39,169 bases of DNA from CAZKJL01 sp964611095 (GTDB lineage Bacteria > Patescibacteriota > Gracilibacteria > Peribacterales > Peribacteraceae), in contig CAZSWJ010000013.1 in NCBI GenBank assembly GCA_964611095.1, forward strand, positions 1 to 39,169, given 5' to 3'. The number at the start of each line of letters is the position of its first letter. The first letter of the stretch is position 1. Under the pieces are notes generated by a model. It was not told the DNA's origin, ran no database searches, and saw only the letters and a list, made by a program, of their open reading frames with translations. A program made the position numbers and the translations under genes. Shown here piece after piece: positions 1 through 7,407 of this stretch.

Positions 1-29
1 CGAGGGTTCGAATCCCTCCCTCTCCGCCA
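1..29 (+). tRNA. tRNA-Ser, 3' end only
   Basis: The window opens inside a tRNA. A T-stem GAGGG (2-6) pairs with CCCTC (14-18) around the loop TTCGAAT. The 3' acceptor strand CCTCTCC (19-25), discriminator G26 and an encoded CCA (27-29) follow. The implied 5' acceptor strand GGAGAGG and the G discriminator fit bacterial tRNA-Ser. The anticodon lies outside the window, so the isoacceptor is unknown. Confidence 0.85.
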
Positions 30-107
30 CGAGCTTTGCGGAAGAACCGCCTCGAGCCGAGACGGTCGTTCAAATGTACGAAATGAGCTGCATTCGTTTT
101 CATGTGC

Positions 108-141
108 GCCACGTGCGGGAGAGAATTCCCCCGCACGTGGC
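108..141. terminator. Perfect 12-bp hairpin between convergent genes
   Basis: GCCACGTGCGGG (108-119) pairs perfectly with CCCGCACGTGGC (130-141) around a 10-nt loop. It lies between the tRNA and the minus-strand gene ending at 168, where a bidirectional terminator would be expected. No good U-tract follows on either strand, so a terminator role is inferred from position and stem strength only. Confidence 0.45.
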
Positions 142-167
142 ATCGTCAGTCAACTCTCACTCGAGCT

Positions 168-473
168 TCACGACGCGACGCGGTTCGCGCGACGATTGAA
201 TCCGGCAGCCGCACAAATGCGGCTCGCCTTCTTCCGCTTCGCATCGAGAACATGAGCCGGGAGCTTGGGCCCCCGACGCTGGTCAATGCTGGCGATCTCG
301 TCGCTGAGTTCGTGTGCCGCGGCGCGGAGACGGGCTCGCGCCCGCTTTGCGCCTTCACGGCTGTTCTGCTTTGAGGGCCTGGGGAACAGCGGTTGAGTGC
401 TGAGCCCGAGGTCTCCCACGTCGTCCGTCGCCACGTCGCTCGACTCGAGTTCGAGCAGGTCCAAGAGTTGCAT
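168..473 (-). CDS. Small charged hypothetical protein
   Basis: This is a 101-residue protein I do not recognise. The chosen start (ATG at 473) is preceded six bases upstream by GGAG, one of the few Shine-Dalgarno-like sites in this window; an upstream in-frame ATG at 485 lacks one. The first 20 residues are acidic and leucine-rich (QLLDLLELESSD). The rest is arginine- and lysine-rich with a likely helix around residues 35-65, which suggests a small nucleic-acid-binding or RNA-associated protein but does not show it. No signal peptide or membrane segment is seen. It is transcribed away from the gene at 787 and ends near a strong hairpin. Another frame is also open here, so coding status is not certain. 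Confidence 0.45.
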   Translation of the reverse strand: MQLLDLLELESSDVATDDVGDLGLSTQPLFPRPSKQNSREGAKRARARLRAAAHELSDEIASIDQRRGPKLPAHVLDAKRKKASRICAAAGFNRRANRVAS

Positions 474-786
474 CGTCGACTCCATGAACAGGAAACTGAC
501 AGTTTGCCGTCTTCCACCGTTTACGGTCCCCAATCCAAGGGGAACATACGCTTTTGAGGCGCGAGAACGGTCCCCAGAAAGGGGTTGCTGATAGGAAGGC
601 AGCTCACTTCGTACTGCACGCTGGTTTCAAAGACCGAAAATTGGGATGGAGAGATTCTAGGAACATTCGTAGGCATGTCCAGTATCTCATTCATGAGACG
701 GCCTGTTTTGGCCAGTTCAAGCCAACTTTTGTGATATTATACAATATTTACTTGTTTTGACAATAGTATGCTCTATACTGCGTCTC
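474..786. other. Intergenic region between divergent genes
   Basis: No convincing gene is seen in these 313 bases. The right third becomes AT-rich (about 720-780) and carries the promoter of the gene at 787. Two small inverted repeats lie upstream: TCTCAT/ATGAGA with a 2-nt gap (685-698), then GGCC/GGCC around TGTTTT (700-713). They could be an operator, but nothing else supports this. Confidence 0.4.
752..779 (+). promoter_or_regulatory. Promoter with -10 TATACT 7 nt before ATG
   Basis: The -10 box TATACT (774-779) is followed by only 7 nt and then ATG at 787. A TTGTTT at 752-757 is a -35 candidate with 16-nt spacing. The start point would fall at or next to the start codon, so a leaderless mRNA is predicted. 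Confidence 0.6.
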
Positions 787-1392
787 ATGGGTAAGTTGTT
801 CGTACCCGGCCAACCGAATCCTTTCGTCCCTCAAAAGCCGAAATCTCTCATCGTATCCGTGTGCAAACATGGCGTGAGTGACAGTTGGGCGACCAAAGGA
901 ATCTTGGAAGATCTGAGCCAATCCGAACCGTTCGAGATCATCGCGCGCGGCGTGGACCCCAACGGCAAAGTTCAGGAAACGCCGGAGGGCACGCGAGGAG
1001 TGGAGCTCACCATCGATGACATGCGAAAGGCCGTGTTGGTCCTGATTCACAGCAGCAACCGCTACGTCTTCCGCGAGCGATTCGGTCATGCATTCGACAG
1101 CGCGCTGGAGACCGCGGGCATTCTGTACGAGCGCGACGGACGCGAGTGTCAGCACTTGCACAAGAATACGGATGCGGCGAAAAAACACATCGTCGATTGC
1201 TGCAAAACGTACATCGACTTACTGAACGCCAGTCTCCATCGAAACCCCGCGGGAGAAGTGCTTCTCCCCAGAGCGTTCGACCTTGCGACGGAAGCGGACG
1301 CCGAGTGGCATCTGAAAAAAGACAAAAAAATCGAGCGCAAACATTTGCGCGGCAAGCACAGGAAAAACGGCAGTCGTCGAAACGGACAGTAA
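787..1392 (+). CDS. Unknown protein, weakly LMW-phosphatase-like
   Basis: This 201-residue protein has no confident family. Its first 110 residues follow the layout of low-molecular-weight tyrosine phosphatase/arsenate reductase proteins: a strand ending in a cysteine loop (SLIVSVCKHGVSDSW), a helix, FEIIARGVDP where the family has its 'SAGTDP' stretch, then VELTIDDMRKAVLVLIHSS where the family has 'LTPELLEEADLVLVM'. The catalytic CX5R arginine is missing (CKHGVSDS), so it should be inactive as a phosphatase if the fold is right. The C-terminal 35 residues are strongly basic. Start ATG 787 is chosen over an upstream alternative start because a -10 box sits 7 nt before it. It ends 9 bp from the converging ahcY gene. 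The fold assignment is my inference. Confidence 0.7.
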   Translation: MGKLFVPGQPNPFVPQKPKSLIVSVCKHGVSDSWATKGILEDLSQSEPFEIIARGVDPNGKVQETPEGTRGVELTIDDMRKAVLVLIHSSNRYVFRERFGHAFDSALETAGILYERDGRECQHLHKNTDAAKKHIVDCCKTYIDLLNASLHRNPAGEVLLPRAFDLATEADAEWHLKKDKKIERKHLRGKHRKNGSRRNGQ

Positions 1393-1401
1393 ACGGAGGT
1401 T

Positions 1402-2655
1402 TTAGGTGCCCTCCTGCCAGCTCGAGAGATACTTTTTTTGCTCGGCGGTGAGTTCGTCGATGGAAAGACCCATGGCGAGCAGCTGCAAGCGCGAGATGTA
1501 GTCGTCGATTTCGGGCGGCAGCGTGATGACGCCGGGCTTCATTTTTCCTTTGTTATCGACCAAGTACTTGCAGGCGAGAGCCTGTCCGCAAAACGACAAA
1601 CTCATCACTTCGCTCGGGTGACCTTCGGCCGAAGCCAAGTTCACGAGGCGTCCTTCGCCCGCGACGTACACGACGCGACCGTTCTTCAGGAGATACTCAT
1701 CGAGGTAGTGACGAACCCTTCGCTTGCGCTTGGCGGTCTTGTCGAGCGTGGCGAGATCGATTTCGTTGTCGAAGTGTCCGGAGTTTGCGAGCACGGAACC
1801 GTCTTTCATTTTCTCCATGTGTTCCATGCGGATGACGTGGAGGTTTCCGGTGACGGTGACGAAGAGATCGCCGATGGCGGCGGCATCGGACATTTTCATG
1901 ACGCGGTGTCCGTCCATGGAAGCCTGGAGTGCACAGAACGCATCGACTTCGGTGACGATGACCTGGGCACCCAGTCCCTGAGCGCGCATCGCGACGCCCT
2001 TTCCGCAGCTGCCGTAACCAAGAACGACGACTGTCTTGCCGGCGATGAGCATGTTCGTGGAACGCAGAATGCCGTCGAACGTGCTCTGGCCCGTTCCGTA
2101 GAAGTTGTCCATGAGGTGCTTCGTCTTGTTATCGTTCACGGCGATCATCGGACACTTCAGGACTCCGTCACGGACCATCGATTCCAAACGGATGATGCCC
2201 GTCGTCGTTTCTTCGCATCCGCCGATCATCTTGGCGAGAAGCTCGGGGTGCTTGGTATGAATCTCGGTGACGAGATCGCAACCGTCGTCGATGGTGATGT
2301 CGGGCTTGGTCTCGATGACCGCGGCGATGAACTTGTAGTAGTCCTCGCGGCTCTCTCCTTTGTATGCCCACACCATGACGTCTTTCTCCTCGGCGAGTGC
2401 GGCGGCGATGTCATCCTGCGTGGACAGCGGGTTGCATCCGGTGATGGCGACCTTGGCTCCGCCCGCGACGAGGGTGCGGACGAGGATCCCCGTCTCTTTC
2501 GTGACGTGCAGCGCCATGCCGATCGTGAGGCCTGCAAACGGCTTGGTTTTGATGAACTCATCGCGAACGGCGAGCAGAGCGCCCATGCGCTTCTCGGCGA
2601 TCTCAAGATTGAGACGTCCTTGCTCGGCCAATGAAGGGTCTTTCACGTACGACAT
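1402..2655 (-). CDS. ahcY: S-adenosylhomocysteinase (adenosylhomocysteinase)
   Basis: This cytosolic enzyme reversibly cleaves S-adenosylhomocysteine to homocysteine and adenosine, relieving product inhibition of methyltransferases. The 417-residue product carries family hallmarks: NPLSTQDD (75-82), GCEETTTG (147-153), NDNKTKHLMDNFYGTGQS (about 174-191, with the lysine and aspartate of the active site), the NAD-binding GYGSCGKG (213-220), and SGHFDNEID. It is of the short type (about 400-420 residues) and ends in SSWQEGT, without the KPDHYRY tail of longer homologues. ATG 2655 is chosen over a TTG at 2676 because TAACCT lies 7 nt before the ATG. The kinase upstream on the same strand may process the adenosine it makes. 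Confidence 0.95.
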   Translation of the reverse strand: MSYVKDPSLAEQGRLNLEIAEKRMGALLAVRDEFIKTKPFAGLTIGMALHVTKETGILVRTLVAGGAKVAITGCNPLSTQDDIAAALAEEKDVMVWAYKGESREDYYKFIAAVIETKPDITIDDGCDLVTEIHTKHPELLAKMIGGCEETTTGIIRLESMVRDGVLKCPMIAVNDNKTKHLMDNFYGTGQSTFDGILRSTNMLIAGKTVVVLGYGSCGKGVAMRAQGLGAQVIVTEVDAFCALQASMDGHRVMKMSDAAAIGDLFVTVTGNLHVIRMEHMEKMKDGSVLANSGHFDNEIDLATLDKTAKRKRRVRHYLDEYLLKNGRVVYVAGEGRLVNLASAEGHPSEVMSLSFCGQALACKYLVDNKGKMKPGVITLPPEIDDYISRLQLLAMGLSIDELTAEQKKYLSSWQEGT

Positions 2656-2662
2656 CGGGTGG

Positions 2663-2668
2663 AGGTTA
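2663..2668 (-). promoter_or_regulatory. -10 box TAACCT, 7 nt before ahcY ATG
   Basis: On the minus strand TAACCT is followed by CCACCCG and then ATG (2655). The spacing matches the other leaderless-type starts in the window. The hexamer and spacer also resemble two units of the local 7-bp repeat, so it may be a repeat remnant rather than a true -10 box. Confidence 0.4.
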
Positions 2669-2705
2669 CAGGACAAAATAAAGAGAGGCTAGTCGTCTAA
2701 AAAAG

Positions 2706-2783
2706 GGCGGTTGGCGGGTAGCGAGTAGAAACAATGCGATTCCAAAAACAAATCTACCCGCTAACCGCTACTCGCTACTCGCC
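2706..2783. repeat. Inverted pair of 7-bp-unit arrays (locus 1)
   Basis: The left array (2706-2728) reads GG then CGGTTGG, CGGGTAG, CGAGTAG. The right array (2754-2783) reads CTACCCG, CTAACCG, CTACTCG, CTACTCG, CC. The arrays are mutually inverted: 2707-2721 pairs with 2754-2768 with one G-U, leaving a 32-nt A-rich loop. It fills the gap between the kinase stop and the ahcY start, and may act as a hairpin in the mRNA. Confidence 0.8.
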
Positions 2784-2787
2784 CGTG

Positions 2788-3726
2788 CTATCCGCCAATT
2801 CGTTGTCCATAGTTCTGCTCTGCTCGCTCTTGAACGATATCCCAATCAAGTTTATCAAGCAGCGTTCCTTCTTGTTCCACGACGAGGCAGCCCAAGATGG
2901 CGGCGAGGCGGCCTGTCTGCACGAGGGGCCACTTCGACGCGAGTCCGATGAGGAGCCCCGCGCGGACGGCATCGCCGGCGCCGGTGGGGTTGACGAATTT
3001 CCTGGCTTTTGAAGCCGGAACGGTGAGGTCTTCCGTACGCGTGACGATGCGCAGTCCTTTCTCGCCGAGCGTGATGACGAGCATGCCGCACGATTTCACG
3101 ACCGCCTTTTCATCCCATCCCAATTTCTTGGATGCGAGTTGCCACTCGTACTCGTTCACGATGAGCCCCGCGCTTGTACTCACCACATGACGAAGTTCGT
3201 CATCGCCGAACGCATGGACGACTTGGCCGGGATCGAAGAGATACGGAATTTTGAGCGCGCTGCAGGCTTCGGCACATTGAAGCATGAGCACCGGATTTCT
3301 GGGGCTCATGATGGCGTACGTGATCTCGCGAGCGGCTTTGAGATCGGGCATCGAGCCGAGTGCATCGGCACCGGGATGAAAGAAGCTGATCTGACGTTCG
3401 GAGGTATCCGTAGCGATGACGGCCGTTGCCGTGAACGCATCCGTGCGACGGTCGACGAACGACGTATCGGCTCCCCTCTTTTCAAGTAACTCCAAATATT
3501 CGTTGCCGTCGTGACCGACCGCACCCATCAGGAGAGGCGTGTGACCGAGGCTCGCCAAATTCCAACCGATGTTCGCCGCGGTGCCGCCGTGATGACGCAC
3601 GAAACCCTGCGCCATGTAGTTCACGGAGAGAGACTCCAAATGTTTGGGGTCGATGCCGCTCAGAAACGAACCGTCGTGGCTGAGGAGCAAGTCGTAGGCA
3701 ATGGAACCGTTGACGAGAAAGCGCAT
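2788..3726 (-). CDS. PfkB-family kinase, candidate adenosine kinase
   Basis: This 312-residue ribokinase/PfkB-family sugar or nucleoside kinase should transfer phosphate from ATP to the substrate's 5'-hydroxyl in the cytosol. Visible motifs are the substrate-side GGTAAN (47-52), GAVGHDGNEY (68-77) and the ATP/anion-hole signature NPTGAGDA with the catalytic base D252. The NPTGAGD form, rather than DTTGAGD, occurs in nucleoside-type members. It lies just upstream of ahcY on the same strand, which produces adenosine, so adenosine to AMP salvage is the most likely role; this is context-based inference. Ribokinase or another sugar kinase remains possible. Its promoter is unusual: an array of 7-bp repeats separates the -10 box from the ATG. 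Confidence 0.85.
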   Translation of the reverse strand: MRFLVNGSIAYDLLLSHDGSFLSGIDPKHLESLSVNYMAQGFVRHHGGTAANIGWNLASLGHTPLLMGAVGHDGNEYLELLEKRGADTSFVDRRTDAFTATAVIATDTSERQISFFHPGADALGSMPDLKAAREITYAIMSPRNPVLMLQCAEACSALKIPYLFDPGQVVHAFGDDELRHVVSTSAGLIVNEYEWQLASKKLGWDEKAVVKSCGMLVITLGEKGLRIVTRTEDLTVPASKARKFVNPTGAGDAVRAGLLIGLASKWPLVQTGRLAAILGCLVVEQEGTLLDKLDWDIVQERAEQNYGQRIGG

Positions 3727-3732
3727 GAGAAA

Positions 3733-3810
3733 CGGGTAGCGAATGGCGGCTGGCGGGTAGACTATACCTTTCCGGCCGCTCTAACCGCCACCCGCTAGCC
3801 GCCACCCGCC
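3733..3810. repeat. Inverted pair of 7-bp-unit arrays (locus 2)
   Basis: The left array (3733-3760) is CGGGTAG, CGAATGG, CGGCTGG, CGGGTAG. The right array (3781-3810) is CTAACCG, CCACCCG, CTAGCCG, CCACCCG, CC. They flank a 20-nt loop that holds the minus-strand -10 box TATAGT. The pair sits between the divergent kinase and ugd genes. Confidence 0.85.
3761..3766 (-). promoter_or_regulatory. -10 box TATAGT separated from kinase ATG by a repeat array
   Basis: TATAGT lies 34 nt before the kinase ATG (3726). Exactly 28 of those bases are four 7-bp repeat units; the remaining 6 (TTTCTC) equal the usual -10 to start distance seen elsewhere in the window. Confidence 0.55.
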
Positions 3811-3812
3811 TC

Positions 3813-3841
3813 CTGACAGTTCCCTTAACTTCCACTAAACT
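3813..3841 (+). promoter_or_regulatory. Full promoter of ugd, predicted leaderless
   Basis: -35 CTGACA (3813-3818), a 17-nt spacer, -10 TAAACT (3836-3841), then CTCCCC and ATG 3848. Transcription should start at or one or two bases from the start codon. Confidence 0.75.
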
Positions 3842-3847
3842 CTCCCC

Positions 3848-5176
3848 ATGAAGATCGCCATTGTGGGTACCGGCTACGTCGGCCTCGTTTCTGCGGCATG
3901 TTTTGCCGAGCTCGGTCATGACGTCATCGGTGTCGATATCGACGTCAAGAAGGTGAAAATGCTCGAAGAAGGAAAGAGCCCCATCTACGAACCGGGACTG
4001 GAGGAACTCCTCCGAAGCGGACTGAAGAACAAGCGCCTCAGCTTCACGACGAAACTGGAGGAAGCATTGCCGCACGTGAAGATCGTATTCTCGGCGGTCG
4101 CAACACCTCCGGGCGAAGGATTCAAAGCGGACCTACGCGCGGTCTTCACCGTCGCCGAGACCGTCGCCAAGCACATCGACCACGACGTGGTGTTCGTAAA
4201 CAAGTCGACCGTGCCCGTCGGTACCGGCGCGGAATGCGAGGCACGCATCAAAAAAATTCTGAACCAGAGGAAGATGAACGTGCGCGTGCCCGTCGTGAGC
4301 AACCCCGAGTTCCTCCGCGAAGGCATGGCCGTACCGGATACCATGATGCCCGACCGCATCATCGTGGGACTCAATGGTGATGCCGACGCCAAGGGATTCA
4401 GCGCTCTGGAACTCATGGAAGACCTGTACCGCCCCATCACGCGCGTCGGAAAGCCGCTCGTCTTCATGGACCGCGAGAGCGCCGAGATCGTGAAGTATGC
4501 ATCGAATGCGTTCCTCGCGACGAAGATCAGCTTCATCAACATGCTCACCGAACTCACGGAGGCGACGGGCGGCAACATCCGCCACGTTGCCAAAGGCATG
4601 GGCCTCGACAACCGCATCGGACCCAAGTTCCTGCACGCGGGCATCGGTTACGGCGGCAGCTGCTTCCCGAAAGACGTGAAGGCCCTGCTCGCCACCGGAA
4701 AAGACTTGGGTATCTCCATGCCCATCATCGAAGCGACGGACAGCGTGAACCAGCGTCAGCGCGCGCGTTTCATCAAACACATTCTGAAGACGCTCCCCAA
4801 GAAAGCGCATGTGGGCGTGTGGGGACTCTCCTTCAAACCCAAGACCGATGACATGCGCGAGGCGCCGAGCATCGACATTCTGGAGGCTCTCGTGAAAGAC
4901 GGTCACACCGTCACGGCCTTCGATCCCGTGGCCGAAGAGAAGGCCAAGCCGCTGCTCCCCAAGTCCGTGAAGTACGTCAATGCTTCCATGAAAGCCGCCA
5001 AAGACGCCGACGCACTGCTCGTGCTCACCGAGTGGGACGAATTCCGCGGCGCGGACCTGAAAGCACTCAAGACCGTGATGAAGGGACATCTGCTCTTCGA
5101 CGGACGCAACGTCTACGAACCGCGTGAAGTCGCCGACGCGGGCCTCGCCTATCACGGCATCGGTGTACGATCCTAA
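3848..5176 (+). CDS. ugd: UDP-glucose 6-dehydrogenase
   Basis: This cytosolic enzyme oxidises UDP-glucose to UDP-glucuronate with two NAD+. The 442-residue length is normal. Visible are the N-terminal NAD site GTGYVG (7-12), NPEFLREGMAVPD in the central region, the dimer/active-site helix KYASNAFLATKISF, the catalytic cysteine C272 in GYGGSCFPKD, and the C-terminal UDP-binding LSFKPKTDDMREAPS. The downstream gene starts 4 bp after its stop and is a UDP-GlcA 4-epimerase-type enzyme, so the pair should make UDP-GlcA and UDP-GalA. No Shine-Dalgarno is present; a complete promoter ends 6 nt before ATG. Confidence 0.96.
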   Translation: MKIAIVGTGYVGLVSAACFAELGHDVIGVDIDVKKVKMLEEGKSPIYEPGLEELLRSGLKNKRLSFTTKLEEALPHVKIVFSAVATPPGEGFKADLRAVFTVAETVAKHIDHDVVFVNKSTVPVGTGAECEARIKKILNQRKMNVRVPVVSNPEFLREGMAVPDTMMPDRIIVGLNGDADAKGFSALELMEDLYRPITRVGKPLVFMDRESAEIVKYASNAFLATKISFINMLTELTEATGGNIRHVAKGMGLDNRIGPKFLHAGIGYGGSCFPKDVKALLATGKDLGISMPIIEATDSVNQRQRARFIKHILKTLPKKAHVGVWGLSFKPKTDDMREAPSIDILEALVKDGHTVTAFDPVAEEKAKPLLPKSVKYVNASMKAAKDADALLVLTEWDEFRGADLKALKTVMKGHLLFDGRNVYEPREVADAGLAYHGIGVRS

Positions 5177-5180
5177 GCAT

Positions 5181-6128
5181 ATGAAAATCTTGCTGACCGG
5201 CTGCGCCGGATTCATCGGCTACCACACGACGCTCAAGCTGCTTGAGCGCGGCGATGAAGTGGTGGGGCTCGACAACATCAGCCCGTACTACGACCCCAAG
5301 CTCAAGCAGGACCGCCTCAAGACACTCACGGGCAGGAAGGGATTTACGTTCACCAAGGGCGACATCTTGGATCGCAAGGCCGTCGCGAAATGCATGGAAG
5401 GCGTCGACCGCGTGGTGCACCTGGCCGCACTCGCCGGCGTGCGCTACTCGTTCGAGCATCCCGAGGAATACATCGATATCAACATCACCGGTTTCTTCAA
5501 CGTCCTCGACGAAGTCCGCAAACAGAAAATCGGCGGATTGGTGTATGCCTCAAGCAGCTCGGTCTACGGCGGCAATGCCAAGCTCCCCGCCGAGGAGAGC
5601 GACAGGACGGACAACCAACTCTCGCTCTACGGTCAGAACAAGAAGGACAACGAGCTCATGGCCCACACGTACCACCACTTGTACGGCATTCCCGTCACGG
5701 GACTGCGGTTCTTCACGGTCTACGGTCCGTGGGGCAGGCCCGACATGGCACTGTTCCTCTTTACGGACGCGATTTTGCGCGGCCACGAGATGAACATCTA
5801 CGGCCAGGGAAAAATGCAGCGCGACTTCACGTACGTCGATGACATCGTCTCGGGCATCATCGCCTCCGTCGATAAAAATTATCCCGAGGAAGTGTTCAAC
5901 CTCGGCTGCGGCCGCCAAGAGGAACTCATGGACTTCATTTCCATGATCGAGAAAGAATGCGGCAAAGAAGGAAAGAAGAACTACATGGACATGCAACCCG
6001 GTGATGTGAAGGCGAGCCTTGCGAGCATCGAAAAGGCCAAGAAGATGCTCGGCTACGCACCGAAGACGATGATCAAAGACGGCATCCCGAAGTTCGTGGC
6101 GTGGTACAGGGAGTACTACGGATTGTAG
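5181..6128 (+). CDS. UDP-glucuronate 4-epimerase-type SDR
   Basis: This 315-residue extended SDR probably interconverts UDP-GlcA and UDP-GalA. It has the Rossmann motif TGCAGFIG (6-13), DNISPYYD as in UDP-GlcA epimerases, the SSSSVYGG stretch, the catalytic Y150/K154 pair (YGQNK), and PWGRPDMALFLF followed by GKMQRDFTYVDD, typical of this subfamily rather than of GalE. It starts 4 bp after the ugd stop without a Shine-Dalgarno, so coupled translation is likely; a weak TACGAT at 5166-5171 could give an extra start. The substrate is well supported by its neighbour Ugd. An arabinose/xylose 4-epimerase role is a less likely alternative. Confidence 0.9.
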   Translation: MKILLTGCAGFIGYHTTLKLLERGDEVVGLDNISPYYDPKLKQDRLKTLTGRKGFTFTKGDILDRKAVAKCMEGVDRVVHLAALAGVRYSFEHPEEYIDINITGFFNVLDEVRKQKIGGLVYASSSSVYGGNAKLPAEESDRTDNQLSLYGQNKKDNELMAHTYHHLYGIPVTGLRFFTVYGPWGRPDMALFLFTDAILRGHEMNIYGQGKMQRDFTYVDDIVSGIIASVDKNYPEEVFNLGCGRQEELMDFISMIEKECGKEGKKNYMDMQPGDVKASLASIEKAKKMLGYAPKTMIKDGIPKFVAWYREYYGL

Positions 6129-6131
6129 AAA

Positions 6132-6204
6132 GCGGCTAGCGGGTAGAGAACCCTGTTGTACAAATAACAAAAAATTCTACCCGCTACCCGCCAACCGCTA
6201 CTCG
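6132..6204. repeat. Inverted pair of 7-bp-unit arrays (locus 3)
   Basis: The left array (6133-6146) is CGGCTAG, CGGGTAG. The right array (6177-6204) is CTACCCG, CTACCCG, CCAACCG, CTACTCG. The 6139-6147/6176-6184 stem is perfect, with an A-rich loop containing TTGTACAA. It fills the whole gap between two convergent genes, where it could terminate both; no U-tract follows. Confidence 0.8.
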
Positions 6205-6207
6205 TCT

Positions 6208-7407
6208 TTATCGTCTCACCCACACCGGAACCGACGTCCCGGAAATTCTCACCCACTGGTCCAAACTCACGTCGTCATCACACTCCCCGCTCGCGCAAAC
6301 GAATGCGTCGGCCTCGCGTTCCACCTTAGTGGAGAGCGCCTGGCTGAATTTGATGAGCGGCACGGTGCTCTCGTACTGCCACTCGTGTCCGAACGCGCCG
6401 TCCATGACGATGCTGCCCGTGAGGTTCTGTGCGCGGAGCACGTTCATGACCGATCGTGCGGGCGTCGTGTTCATCGGAGGGGCACAGAACACGGCGATGG
6501 TGAGACCGATGACCGCTTCGGCGGCGAGGAACAGCCCCGGCTGTACGCGACGCTTGCAGAGAAGAAGGAACAGTCCGCCGATGAGGAGCGGGAGCAGCAA
6601 AATTGCGTAGTACTGCTGGCTGCTGAGGACGATGAATCCGAAGACGAGACCGAACGCGGCGACCAAGTCCCAGCGACTGGACGTGAGAATGCCCGCGGTC
6701 CCCACGATGCTGAGGATGCCGCTGCCCGCGACGATCCATACCCAGACGATCTGCGTGAATCGCGCCATCAAGGGAACCGGCGCATCTTGGCCCGACACGT
6801 GCACCATGCTGAGGAGCGCATGCGGGTTCGTGAGTGAATAGAGTGCGAGCAAGAGCAGCGGAATACCGACGTACAGCGCCGTCTTGCGCTTGGATGCGTG
6901 CGAACGGAGGAGTGCCGCAACGACGAGCGGGAGATACAGCACCGACTGGTACGCGATGAAGAGTGACGCGAGCCACAAACACGCGACGGCCGTCGCGCGC
7001 TTGGGGGGCTCGGGGTGCATGGCAAACCACACGAACAGAAGTCCGCACACGCCGACGGCCACGGCCATGACAACGGTACCTGCTTGCAAGATGAGAGCGC
7101 TGGAGAGAAGCCAGGCCAGACATAAACACAATCGCCGATTCCGCGTGAGCACGGCGCCGAGGTCGGCGACGACCCAGACCGCTTGCACCAAAACGGTGGC
7201 AAACACCAAACGCCAGAACAGTTCTTGTCCGGGGAGCTCGGCCGTCCAGGAGAGAATGGTGCGGAGGAGCGGCGGATGCGGGTACGGAATATTCAGAAGA
7301 TACTTGGCCTCATCCGTGCGCACGCCGCCCGGCATCTGCAGAAGCGCCAGCGTCACCGCGTATGCTTCCAGCAGCCAGAGAACGGTGACTATTTTGACGC
7401 GTCGCAT
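6208..7407 (-). CDS. Polytopic GT-C/GT39-like glycosyltransferase
   Basis: This 399-residue integral membrane protein has about 8-10 hydrophobic segments from residue 5 to about 305 and a roughly 90-residue soluble tail. After the first helix it has TDEAKYLLNIPYPHPP (31-46), an acidic pair followed by a proline-rich stretch, as in the first extracytoplasmic loop of PMT/ArnT-type (GT39/GT83) enzymes, where the acidic residue is catalytic. These transfer sugars from polyprenyl phosphate on the outer face of the membrane. The start overlaps the end of the upstream GT2 gene by 19 nt, suggesting that the GT2 enzyme makes the lipid-linked donor and this protein uses it. Acceptor and sugar are unknown. 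Confidence 0.8.
   Translation of the reverse strand: MRRVKIVTVLWLLEAYAVTLALLQMPGGVRTDEAKYLLNIPYPHPPLLRTILSWTAELPGQELFWRLVFATVLVQAVWVVADLGAVLTRNRRLCLCLAWLLSSALILQAGTVVMAVAVGVCGLLFVWFAMHPEPPKRATAVACLWLASLFIAYQSVLYLPLVVAALLRSHASKRKTALYVGIPLLLLALYSLTNPHALLSMVHVSGQDAPVPLMARFTQIVWVWIVAGSGILSIVGTAGILTSSRWDLVAAFGLVFGFIVLSSQQYYAILLLPLLIGGLFLLLCKRRVQPGLFLAAEAVIGLTIAVFCAPPMNTTPARSVMNVLRAQNLTGSIVMDGAFGHEWQYESTVPLIKFSQALSTKVEREADAFVCASGECDDDVSLDQWVRISGTSVPVWVRR

Noticed and set aside
554..760. 68-codon plus-strand open frame upstream of the gene at 787
   Set aside because: No promoter or ribosome site; it ends inside the AT-rich promoter region and shows no family features.
757..779. TTGACA (757-762) as -35 for TATACT (774-779)
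   Set aside because: The spacer would be only 11 nt. TTGTTT at 752-757 gives 16 nt and is more plausible.
1438..2634. 398-codon open frame antisense to ahcY
   Set aside because: It mirrors the ahcY gene in a GC-rich codon pattern; the translation has no recognisable motif, while the opposite strand is a clear S-adenosylhomocysteinase.
4133..5215. 360-codon open frame antisense to ugd
   Set aside because: It is histidine/valine-rich with no family motif, fully opposite a well-supported gene.
3733..6204. The inverted array pairs as ordinary intrinsic terminators
   Set aside because: They lack U-tracts, two of the four pairs lie between divergent genes where nothing needs terminating, and one single copy is inside a coding sequence.
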